Below are positions 39,624 through 46,385 of a stretch of DNA of 64,000 nt, piece by piece. The stretch is from Leeuwenhoekiella palythoae (GTDB lineage: Bacteria > Bacteroidota > Bacteroidia > Flavobacteriales > Flavobacteriaceae), in contig NZ_FQXT01000001.1 in NCBI RefSeq assembly GCF_900130045.1, positions 536,458 to 600,457 of the forward strand. The letters run 5' to 3'. The translations under genes were made by a program, and so were the position numbers. Within the stretch, counting starts at the first letter, position 1; each line of letters begins with the position of its first letter. The notes under the pieces are model-generated. The model was not told where the DNA came from. It saw only the letters and a list, made by a program, of their open reading frames with translations, and did not search any database.

Positions 39624-40187
39624 TTACTTGATATTGGCTCTTATTCTACTTAAGCTCACTTGTGTTATTCCTAAATAAGATGCAATGAGGCCCAGTGAAA
39701 CCCTCTGCAGTAATGTAGGGTGCTTTTTCAAAAGCTCAAGATAACGCTCGGTTGCGGTTCCAAGTTGATTAGATATAAATCGTTGTTCGGCTTTTATAAG
39801 TTCTTGTTCTGCAAATTTCCTTCCCCAATTAGCTATATGAATATCCGTTGAAAATAAGTCTTGAAGTTTTGCTACACTGATTTTATACAGTTCACAATCT
39901 TCTAGTAATTCTATATTTTCATATCCGCTCTGATTGAGAATATAACTTTTTAACGAAATAATGGTATCCCCTTCTTCTCCAAAAGCAATGGTAACTTCAC
40001 CATCAAGAAAATCAGAAAAAGTTCGAGCAATTCCCTTTTTGATAAAATAAACGTCCTTTTCAACCTTGTCTGAATGAATAATAACATGATTTTTAGGGTG
40101 TCTAACTTCCTTAAAACATTCTATTAATTTGAGTTTAGACAATGTCCTAATTGGGTAGATTTTGTCGAGTATTTTATCAATGTCCAT
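39624..40187 (-). CDS. Crp/Fnr family regulator with cyclic nucleotide-binding-like domain
   Basis: The 187-residue protein has a cupin-like effector domain (KNHVIIHSDKVEKDVYFIKKGIARTF) and a C-terminal helix-turn-helix ending SLGLIASYLGITQVSLSRIRANIK. This is the short form common in Bacteroidota. The phosphate-binding cassette for cAMP is not well kept, so ligand is unknown. It is upstream of the SMR transporter gene, 71 bases away, and may control it. Confidence 0.87.
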   Translation of the reverse strand: MDIDKILDKIYPIRTLSKLKLIECFKEVRHPKNHVIIHSDKVEKDVYFIKKGIARTFSDFLDGEVTIAFGEEGDTIISLKSYILNQSGYENIELLEDCELYKISVAKLQDLFSTDIHIANWGRKFAEQELIKAEQRFISNQLGTATERYLELLKKHPTLLQRVSLGLIASYLGITQVSLSRIRANIK

Positions 40188-40316
40188 TTCTTATAAAACA
40201 GTATAGGATTCTAATGATGCTGGTTTGTTTTATTGATTTAGTAGTCCAATAGCAATCTAAATTAAGCCATAATTCAAAAATCAACATTCTCGTATCTGAA
40301 AGATTATTCACCAAGT

Positions 40317-40496
40317 TTACAAAGCAAACTTCAAAGTAACCAAGACCTGACTGGGGCGCAACTGATAACTGCTCTGAACATAGTAAAAATCAGTATTAAA
40401 GGCATTGATAAATGATTCGGTATTCAGGATGTTGGTACAAAAATCAAGTTTGTTTTGCGTTGCTACCTTTTGAAAATCAAACGTCGCCAGTCCGGA
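40317..40496 (-). pseudogene. C-terminal remnant of an outer-membrane beta-barrel/TonB-dependent receptor-like gene
   Basis: On the minus strand the open frame reads SGLATFDFQKVATQNKLDF, then NILNTESFINAFNTDFYYVQ, then SYQLRPSQVLVTLKFAL and TAA at 40317. The alternating pattern, the N(I/V)LNT element and the terminal LRP...LKF strand are typical of the last strands of Bacteroidota TonB-dependent or OMP_b-brl barrels. No start and no upstream part exist; the frame ends at about 40496, where the fbp-like remnant on the other strand begins. Confidence 0.6.
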
Positions 40497-40601
40497 TTTA
40501 GAAAAATATTGGATAAAATACCCAAAGAATTACACCAGCGTGTTCCGTTTTACTGTGGAAGTAAAAACCTGATGGACAAAGCTCACGAATTCTTAAATTG
40601 A
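40491..40601 (+). pseudogene. C-terminal remnant of a class 1 fructose-1,6-bisphosphatase gene
   Basis: The plus-strand frame reads SGFRKILDKIPKELHQRVPF, then YCGSKNLMDKAHEFLN and TGA. This matches the C-terminus of class 1 FBPases (ELHQRVPF.CGSKNMVEKAEEF in this phylum). All upstream coding sequence, including the active site, is missing. It abuts the beta-barrel remnant on the opposite strand. Confidence 0.65.
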
Positions 40602-40633
40602 AAAATCCCTGATTTTTCAATCAAGGATTTTCA
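40602..40633 (+). terminator. Hairpin terminator after the fbp remnant
   Basis: AAAATCC pairs with GGATTTT, with inner TGA/TCA pairing. Probably the former fbp terminator; it may also serve the convergent AhpD-like gene. Confidence 0.55.
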
Positions 40634-40689
40634 AAGTAAATACCACAATGGTATTATCCTATTTGGCTGTGCTTTTATGATCTGTACTA

Positions 40690-41262
40690 TTATTTAGACC
40701 AGCTAAATTTTTGAAAAGCATCATCTAAAGGCGTTTCAGCGATATGATTAGTATAATTACTAATAACCTTTTGAGACAAACCTAAAATGATATCTAAAAG
40801 ATTGCGTTGCGTATAACCTTCTTCATAAAACGCATTCAATTCTTCTTCAGAAATATAGCCGCGATTCCGCGTAAGGGCTAATGTGGTGTTGTGCAATACC
40901 TGCAACTTTTTTGTTGGTAATTCAGATTGGTCTCTTAGCGCATTGATAATAGCGTCGTCTACTTTCATAGCTTTAGCAATTCCTGTATGCGCCGGTACAC
41001 AATAATGACACTCGTGCTCCACATTTATCGTTTGCCATACTACAGTGAGTTCTTCTTTATTAAACGAGGAATTGGCAAACAATTCGTGCAGATTTTGATA
41101 GGCTTCTAAAAGATTAGGTGACCCGGCTAAAACACCGTGTAAATTAGGAATGTACCCGTAAGCATCTTTAGATTTTTGAAGCAATGTTTTACTTTTTTCA
41201 CTAGCAGTGTTGATATCAAATATTTCTAAGCTTGCTGTGTTTTCTTTCTTATTCATAGTCAT
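40690..41262 (-). CDS. Carboxymuconolactone decarboxylase/AhpD-like protein
   Basis: The 190-residue helical protein carries the AhpD redox motif E82-x-x-C85-x-x-C88-x-x-x-H92 (EHECHYCVPAH), typical of peroxidase-related CMD proteins. Such proteins use the two cysteines for peroxide or disulfide chemistry. A perfect palindrome lies 13 bases before the ATG and is matched in front of the neighbouring tetR-like gene, so this gene is the likely target of that repressor. Exact substrate unknown. Confidence 0.87.
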   Translation of the reverse strand: MTMNKKENTASLEIFDINTASEKSKTLLQKSKDAYGYIPNLHGVLAGSPNLLEAYQNLHELFANSSFNKEELTVVWQTINVEHECHYCVPAHTGIAKAMKVDDAIINALRDQSELPTKKLQVLHNTTLALTRNRGYISEEELNAFYEEGYTQRNLLDIILGLSQKVISNYTNHIAETPLDDAFQKFSWSK

Positions 41263-41274
41263 AAAATTAAATTT

Positions 41275-41300
41275 TATTTCTAAACGATCGTTTAGAAATA
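41275..41300. promoter_or_regulatory. TetR-type operator in front of the AhpD-like gene
   Basis: A 26-base perfect palindrome centred on CTAAACGATCGTTTAG with TATTT/AAATA flanks, between the tetR-like stop and the AhpD-like start. A variant copy with an identical left half is at 41896-41920. Confidence 0.7.
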
Positions 41301-41314
41301 GGTTAAAAAAATAG

Positions 41315-41878
41315 TTATATAGTTTTAAATGTATATTCGATAAAATTTCCCAATTGGCTTCTATTAAACATTTTACTTGCTGAAGAAAGCCCGAACATCG
41401 CTAATAATAAATAATCTGCCTTTTCAGGAATATGCTCCTTCATTATCTGCGCATCTCGGTTCAATACCTCCACAAAAACTTGTTTAACATCCATTGTAAA
41501 CGAGTTGATATAGTTCTTAATATCTAAGGCTGTATTCGCATTCATTTCATTGGCGGTATTCGTAATTAAGCAACCTTTTCCAAACTCTTTCTCCTTTGAA
41601 AACTCGATAAAATCATAAAAGTAGTTTTTAATGGCTGAAGCTCCTACCCCATCAGTTGCTAGGGGCTTTAACAGCTTAAACAGTTCTTTTTTATAACACT
41701 TTAAACTACTTAAAAAAAGTCCATTTTTGCTTCCAAAACTAGAATAGATCGAAAATTTATTGATACCAAGCTCAGATTCAAGCATCTTAACTGAAGTTGC
41801 CTCAAACCCATTCTTCCAAAACAGATTCATTGCTTTAAAAAGCACATCTTCTTCGTTATATTGTTTTAGTCTAGCCAT
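41315..41878 (-). CDS. TetR/AcrR family repressor
   Basis: The 187-residue protein has an N-terminal TetR helix-turn-helix (NEEDVLFKAMNLFWKNGFEATSVKMLE-like segment, then GINKFSIYSSFGSKNGLFLSSL) and a helical ligand domain resembling the YezE/SCO4008-type C-terminus. It sits upstream of the AhpD-like gene on the same strand, and both have related palindromes in front. It probably represses both and responds to an electrophile or oxidant. Confidence 0.88.
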   Translation of the reverse strand: MARLKQYNEEDVLFKAMNLFWKNGFEATSVKMLESELGINKFSIYSSFGSKNGLFLSSLKCYKKELFKLLKPLATDGVGASAIKNYFYDFIEFSKEKEFGKGCLITNTANEMNANTALDIKNYINSFTMDVKQVFVEVLNRDAQIMKEHIPEKADYLLLAMFGLSSASKMFNRSQLGNFIEYTFKTI

Positions 41879-41895
41879 TTTCTTTTACTACTGCA

Positions 41896-41920
41896 CAAAA
41901 CTAACCAATCGTTTAGAAAT
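41896..41920 (-). promoter_or_regulatory. Promoter (-7) and overlapping TetR operator of the tetR-like gene
   Basis: On the minus strand TAGTTTTG (41896-41903) is a perfect TAnnTTTG box. The half-site CTAAACGAT, identical to one arm of the 41275-41300 palindrome, and its degenerate partner GGTTAG overlap it. Binding would block the promoter, so autoregulation is likely. Confidence 0.6.
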
Positions 41921-42061
41921 AAGAAAGATTTTAACCTTGTATTAAGTTTTTTGTTTTCTTTTTAAATATCTAGACGTATGGGCAGGCCGCTATATTTGCG
42001 CGACTGAGGCTAATTCGGTAAGTGAAATTAGCTTGCCAACTTCATAAACAGCCTTTTCCTA

Positions 42062-43426
42062 TCACTCCCCATACTCCTCCTTCATCCAGTTGTACGGACT
42101 TCTTGCAACCCACTGCCCTCGTGTAAAATCAGGGAATTCTTGCGGTTCGCCATTATTGGCAATCGAGGCTTCAGAAAGTGGCGTAATCGCACTCCAGGCT
42201 GCTGCGTCGTAAGCATCAATAGGAGGAGCTACATTAGCGAGCGCCGACTCTACAAAAGCTTTCATCACAAAATAATCCATCCCGCCGTGACCGGCTCCGG
42301 TGGCTTCTGCTTCATACTTTTTCCAGACCGGGTGATCGTATTGGGTCAACCATTCCTGTGCATCATCCCAGCGGTGCGGCTCAGACTTGCCTTCGATGTA
42401 GATTCGGTCGCCATCCTTTTCCCATAATCCATTTGCGCCTTGTACCCTAAATCCTAACGAATAAGGTCTGGGCAAATTGGTGTCGTGCGTCACAATGATA
42501 GTTTCTCCGTTAGCACAAGCTATGGTAGACGTGATCACATCGCCTTGCTTGAATTTGATTTTGGCATTAGGATGCGCTGCACCTGCTTGTGCTACAATAT
42601 GATTATGCAGTCCTACAGTTTTGGTAGCACTGGCGGTCATACTCACAAAACGATTACCCCGATTGATGTCAGCCATTGCCGCGATAGGTCCGACCCCGTG
42701 TGTGGGATACGTATCGCCATTGCGATGCACCGAATGTTTGGTGCGCCATTTTGCTTCAGAGATTCCTTTTTCACCAAATTCTACACCACCGCCATAGGGC
42801 TGTTTCCCATCATTAAACTTCACTTCTCTAAGGTCGTGTTGATAGCCACAACGGTAGTGAATCATTTCACCAAAAACCTGTTGTTTTACCATATTGAGCA
42901 CGGCCATCACATCTCTGCGAAAATTCACATTCTCCAAAAACATCATATGCGTGCCGGTCGCTTCGTGCGTATTCACCAGATCCCAACACTCTTCGATAGT
43001 CTGTGATGCCGAAACTTCCAAGCCAGCATATACCCCGGCTTTCATCGCCGCCACGGCCATCTTGGTATGCCACAACCACGGCGTAGCAATGATTACTGCA
43101 TCTACTTCTTTTGAATCCAAAAGGTTTAAATAATCTTCTTCATGCTTTCCAAAGACCAAAGGCTTCTTTCTCCCATCCTTTTGAATCAGGTCTAAAGCAA
43201 TCTCAATGCGCTTAGGATCAATATCGCAAATCGCAGTGATCTCCGTATCGGTTCGTCGCATTGCATTGTTTAAGTGATTGGTTCCTCTTAAACCAACCCC
43301 GATAAAACCCAGTTTTAATTTTTCGGCCAAAGGCTTTGCATTTAGTGGAAAAACCAAATGCGGAGCAAGACTTATTCCCGCTCCAACCACCGCAGTTCCT
43401 TTGATAAACGTTCTTCTGGAATTCAT
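42062..43426 (-). CDS. Tat-exported Gfo/Idh/MocA oxidoreductase, GH109-like
   Basis: The 454-residue protein begins with a twin-arginine signal (MNSRRTFIKGTAVVGAGISL), followed by a Rossmann domain (LKLGFIGVGLRGTNHLNNAM, ITAICDIDPKR). GH109-like features include ATPWLWHTKMAVAAMKAGVY, VNFRRDVMAVLNMV and HRNGDTYPTHGVGPIA. GH109 enzymes are NAD-dependent alpha-N-acetylgalactosaminidases that work by an oxidation-elimination route. The Tat signal fits export of a folded, NAD-loaded enzyme. Whether this member cleaves GalNAc is not settled. It is divergent from an amidohydrolase gene 100 bases away. Confidence 0.85.
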   Translation of the reverse strand: MNSRRTFIKGTAVVGAGISLAPHLVFPLNAKPLAEKLKLGFIGVGLRGTNHLNNAMRRTDTEITAICDIDPKRIEIALDLIQKDGRKKPLVFGKHEEDYLNLLDSKEVDAVIIATPWLWHTKMAVAAMKAGVYAGLEVSASQTIEECWDLVNTHEATGTHMMFLENVNFRRDVMAVLNMVKQQVFGEMIHYRCGYQHDLREVKFNDGKQPYGGGVEFGEKGISEAKWRTKHSVHRNGDTYPTHGVGPIAAMADINRGNRFVSMTASATKTVGLHNHIVAQAGAAHPNAKIKFKQGDVITSTIACANGETIIVTHDTNLPRPYSLGFRVQGANGLWEKDGDRIYIEGKSEPHRWDDAQEWLTQYDHPVWKKYEAEATGAGHGGMDYFVMKAFVESALANVAPPIDAYDAAAWSAITPLSEASIANNGEPQEFPDFTRGQWVARSPYNWMKEEYGE

Positions 43427-43526
43427 AGATTTTAGTTTGACATTGGAGCATGCTTCATTGCTACTCGTATCTTTGTTAAATTAAAACATTCCTTCGGTCC
43501 TACAAAACCCTGCTAAACCTAAACCT

Positions 43527-44531
43527 ATGTTACGCCCTTTTATCGATGCTCACGTTCATCTTAATACCAATACGCAGGCCAAGCTTCAACTGGCAGCGCA
43601 GTACGATGCGTATTTCGTTTCCATCAATACTGATATTCCTTTCTTTATTGACCTCCAAGCGCAACAAGAGATGATCACTACCCTAAACAAAAGTGCGCAG
43701 CGTTCGTTTTTTATCACCTCCTTTGATACTCAATATTGGAACACCCCCCGCTGGCTTCCCCACGCTATGGAACAAATTAAAGCGGGAATTGCAGCCGGTG
43801 CTAAAGGCGTTAAGATCTGGAAGAATATTGGGATGGACGAAAACCTGAAAGACGCGCAAGGGAATTTTGTTTTGCTTGATGATGCGCGTTTTGATCCTAT
43901 CTTTCAATACTTGAGCGATGCCGGTATTTTATTGATCAACCATCAAGGCGAACCGCGTAATTGCTGGTTACCGCTGGAAGAAATGACTGTCACTTCTGAC
44001 CGGAACTATTTTGCTGCGCATCCCGAATACCATATGTTTAAAAACAAGCACTATCCGTCTTACGAAACACATATGGCCGCACGGGACCGGGTGTTAGAAC
44101 GCTATCCAAAGTTGAACTATGTAGGCTTGCATTTGTTTAGTATGGAATATGATCTCGACGAGGTCGCTAAGCGGCTCGACCGATTTCCCAACACTAAAAC
44201 AGATCTTGCCGAACGCATTTGCCACGTACAGTTGCAAGCGATGCAGGATTGGGAAAAAGTCCGGCAGTTTTTTATAGACTATCAGGATCGCATCATTTAC
44301 GGCACCGATGTTATTGATGACGGAAGTACTTCTGCGGAAGCTATTGCCGCCAAACTCGAACAACTTTGGCAGTATCACTGGGAGTTCTTTGCCACAGACC
44401 ATATTATGGAAGCTCCTGCATTCACCGGAAGCTTTAAAGGTTTAAACCTGCCGCAACCTGTCTTAAAAAAAATCTTTTACAGCAACGCCGTAGCCACCTA
44501 CAAGCTAGACCTTCACCAAGCGAATTTTTAA
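43527..44531 (+). CDS. Amidohydrolase-2 family protein
   Basis: The 334-residue metal-dependent hydrolase of the amidohydrolase superfamily has the N-terminal metal motif FIDAHVHLN (His9, His11), a mid His in LLINHQGEP, and a C-terminal Asp in IIYGTDVID. These positions fit a TIM-barrel with one or two metals. It has no signal peptide, so acts in the cytoplasm. Members of this group are lactonases, decarboxylases or deacetylases. The divergent GH109-like gene suggests a sugar-related role, but that is inference. Confidence 0.83.
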   Translation: MLRPFIDAHVHLNTNTQAKLQLAAQYDAYFVSINTDIPFFIDLQAQQEMITTLNKSAQRSFFITSFDTQYWNTPRWLPHAMEQIKAGIAAGAKGVKIWKNIGMDENLKDAQGNFVLLDDARFDPIFQYLSDAGILLINHQGEPRNCWLPLEEMTVTSDRNYFAAHPEYHMFKNKHYPSYETHMAARDRVLERYPKLNYVGLHLFSMEYDLDEVAKRLDRFPNTKTDLAERICHVQLQAMQDWEKVRQFFIDYQDRIIYGTDVIDDGSTSAEAIAAKLEQLWQYHWEFFATDHIMEAPAFTGSFKGLNLPQPVLKKIFYSNAVATYKLDLHQANF

Positions 44532-44666
44532 TAGAAGAAATGCAGAAAGTGAGCAGTACCATTAGGCAGTCTCAGTGGGCGGTTTGCCATTATTTTGTAT
44601 TTCTGATTTATTATTCCGCATTAAAGTACAAAGTCAGAAATACGAAATATAAATAAGTAACGTACT

Positions 44667-44706
44667 GTCACTTCGAGCGCATCCCGAAAGCTTTCGGGAG
44701 AGAAGC
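44667..44706. repeat. Module alpha, short form, copy 1
   Basis: GTCACTTCGAG followed by the perfect hairpin CCCGAAAGCTTTCGGG and GAGAAGC. Near-identical copies at 45152 and 52330. Confidence 0.8.
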
Positions 44707-44785
44707 TTTTTGCAGTCAGCAAGGGCAGTTCGCAGTGGGCAATTGCGCTATTCATTATTCATGATTTATTATTCTAAGGCGTTCT

Positions 44786-44830
44786 CACGCTTCCTGTCCC
44801 AATGCATATCGGGAATGGTATCGCGTGTTT
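44786..44830. repeat. Module beta, copy 1
   Basis: CCCAAT-gcat-ATCGGG stem-loop followed by AATGGTATCGCGTG. Five copies in the window. Confidence 0.75.
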
Positions 44831-44843
44831 ATGAGCAGTACAG

Positions 44844-44930
44844 TCATTTAGACCATCGGGAGAAAGCACATCTGGTGTGCGCCTCGTTAAAAGCCCTCAT
44901 CCCCAGCCCTTCTCCCGCAAGAGAAGGGAG
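44844..44930. repeat. Module gamma, copy 1
   Basis: ATCGGGAGAAAGCACATCTG, then CCCTCATCCCCAGCCC and the hairpin CTTCTCCCGCAAGAGAAG. Five copies in the window. Confidence 0.75.
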
Positions 44931-44944
44931 TTAGCAACCTGTGT

Positions 44945-44990
44945 GATCTTCCCGATAGCTATCGGAAGTCGTCGAGATGACTGACTGTTG
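44945..44990. repeat. Module delta, copy 1
   Basis: GATCTTCCCGATAGCTATCG then GAAGTCGTCGAGATGACTG. It follows gamma directly, as in the other two copies. Confidence 0.7.
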
Positions 44991-45151
44991 TGAAAAGAAT
45001 TTCTACTCGTACCCGAAGGGTTTGATAAAATGTAAAATACAAAAGTAGAAATATGAAATGCAGAGTTCAGTAGTCAGTGGCAGTGGGCAGTTTTCTGTTT
45101 AGGGTTTATTGTTTTGAGTTTGCTTTTTATAATACAAAACACAACGCTAAT

Positions 45152-45191
45152 GTCACTTCGAGCGCATCCCGAAAGCTTTCGGGAGAGAAGC
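45152..45191. repeat. Module alpha, short form, copy 2
   Basis: Same as copy 1 over 40 bases, including CCCGAAAGCTTTCGGG. Its tail (GCTGATGAGATGCTGAAACG) is shared with the copy at 52330. Confidence 0.8.
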
Positions 45192-45297
45192 CTAGCTGAT
45201 GAGATGCTGAAACGATCCCGATGGTTATCGGGACAGCTTGACAGCTCTTATTCATAAGCGTTACACACATTCATACCCGAAGGGTTACGCGAAATCA

Positions 45298-45454
45298 AAA
45301 CTCCCTCGGTTCAGAATAGACGTAGGAAGCTCCGAAGGACAGGAGCGATAGCGACGCGGAGCTGACAAGGCGGTTTTCGCGATAGCGAAAAATTCCTAAG
45401 CGAGGGCGTCGTTTCTTTTGGTTCGTTTTCTTTAGACAAGTAAAGAAAATGAAC
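45298..45454. repeat. Module epsilon, copy 1: structured element with four stems
   Basis: Nested stems: P1 CCCTCG (45303-45308) with CGAGGG (45401-45406); P2 AGCTCCG (45328-45334) with CGGAGCT (45357-45363); P3 TTTTCGC-GATA-GCGAAAA (45374-45391); and downstream P4 GTTCgTTTTCTTTA (45421) with TAAAGAAAAtGAAC (ending 45454). Copies at 52683 and 63109 keep the same plan. Confidence 0.8.
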
Positions 45455-45511
45455 AGAACGTGATTTGAAAGAAAACATATCAAAATGACATAATAAGTTC
45501 GTACAAAAACC

Positions 45512-45555
45512 TCACGCTTCCTGTCCCAATGCATATCGGGAATGGTATCGCGCGT
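45512..45555. repeat. Module beta, copy 2
   Basis: CCCAAT-gcat-ATCGGG stem-loop and AATGGTATCGCGCG; near-identical to copy 1. Confidence 0.75.
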
Positions 45556-45617
45556 ATGTAATCGCATACTATAACTTCAATCTTACGAAATCCGATCCTT
45601 GAATAGCCCCCATAAAA

Positions 45618-45653
45618 AATCCCTGTAACCAAAAGCTTACAGGGATTAAAGCA
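45618..45653 (-). terminator. Intrinsic terminator of the SusC-SusD-DUF3823 operon
   Basis: On the minus strand AATCCCTGTAA pairs perfectly with TTACAGGGATT over an 8-base loop and ends in six T. Confidence 0.85.
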
Positions 45654-45669
45654 TTTTAAAATGTTGTAC

Positions 45670-46350
45670 TTACAATTCGATTTTCTCTGCTTGGGTATAG
45701 ATCAATTCATTTGAATTTGAAGAGCGTGCGCCAATACGTACAAAAACATATTCTGCATTTTGTAAATCTTCCGGAATGCTAACAGAAACCGATGCCGGGC
45801 TTCCAAAAGAAAGTGCTTCTACCGGTAGTGCTTCCGCATAATCATTGATATTTCGATCTAAAAGAACCGAGTTGCTCATAAATACAAATACCTCCTGCAA
45901 CTCGCTGCCGGATACTACTTGATTGATCTGAAAATCGGCAGAGAGCGAACTTCCCGAAACAGTATAACTGGCATCGGTTAAGGTAATGTACGGAGTGACC
46001 GGTACATCAAGTTCGGTTCTTCCGTTTACATTGATGACAATGGTGTCTGTAAGTTGCGGCTGCCAAGGGTCGCCCCCTTTACGGACCAGTTTATATGCTC
46101 CATCAAACAAACTGACGGAATAACTTCCGTCCTGAGCGATATATACCGGAATAAATTCATTTAGGGCATACCCATCTTGCCAAAGCTCAAGTTCGGCACT
46201 GTTAGAACGTACACTCACCGGTGCGCCATCATAAGTGATCTGGCCTTCAAGTATAGCAGCCGGTTCGTCAAAATTATCTTTTTCACAGCCCGTAAGCACC
46301 ACACTAAGCGCGATGAAACTATATATTATTGTTTTTCTCATAAAATTCAT
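45670..46350 (-). CDS. DUF3823 lipoprotein of the PUL
   Basis: The 226-residue product has a lipoprotein signal (lipobox LTGC), then a carboxypeptidase-regulatory-like beta domain (LEGQITYDGAPVSVRSNSAEL, DGSYSVSLFDGAYKLVRKGG) and a second beta domain, the DUF3823 layout. It is the last gene of the operon after susD, 36 bases away. Such proteins are surface glycan-binding partners of SusCD. Ligand unknown. Confidence 0.87.
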   Translation of the reverse strand: MNFMRKTIIYSFIALSVVLTGCEKDNFDEPAAILEGQITYDGAPVSVRSNSAELELWQDGYALNEFIPVYIAQDGSYSVSLFDGAYKLVRKGGDPWQPQLTDTIVINVNGRTELDVPVTPYITLTDASYTVSGSSLSADFQINQVVSGSELQEVFVFMSNSVLLDRNINDYAEALPVEALSFGSPASVSVSIPEDLQNAEYVFVRIGARSSNSNELIYTQAEKIEL

Positions 46351-46385
46351 TTTAAAAAAAGAACTCCTTTTAAGAAGCGGACTTC

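Larger units (their letters stand above)
44540..45600. repeat. Repeat-mosaic island A (non-coding)
   Basis: No gene. In order it holds an imperfect CAGTnGGCAGT tract and an AT-rich lead-in (44553-44666), alpha1, a second CAGT tract, beta1, gamma1, delta1, a further tract, alpha2 with a tail containing ATCCCGAT/ATCGGGA (45192-45260), epsilon1 and beta2. All modules recur in islands B, C and D. Stop codons occur in all frames, and the short open frames differ between copies, so it is not coding. Confidence 0.85.

Noticed and set aside
45295..45567. Small protein encoded on the minus strand across module epsilon
   Set aside because: The three epsilon copies give open frames in different reading frames with unrelated peptides, so conservation is at the level of nucleotide structure.
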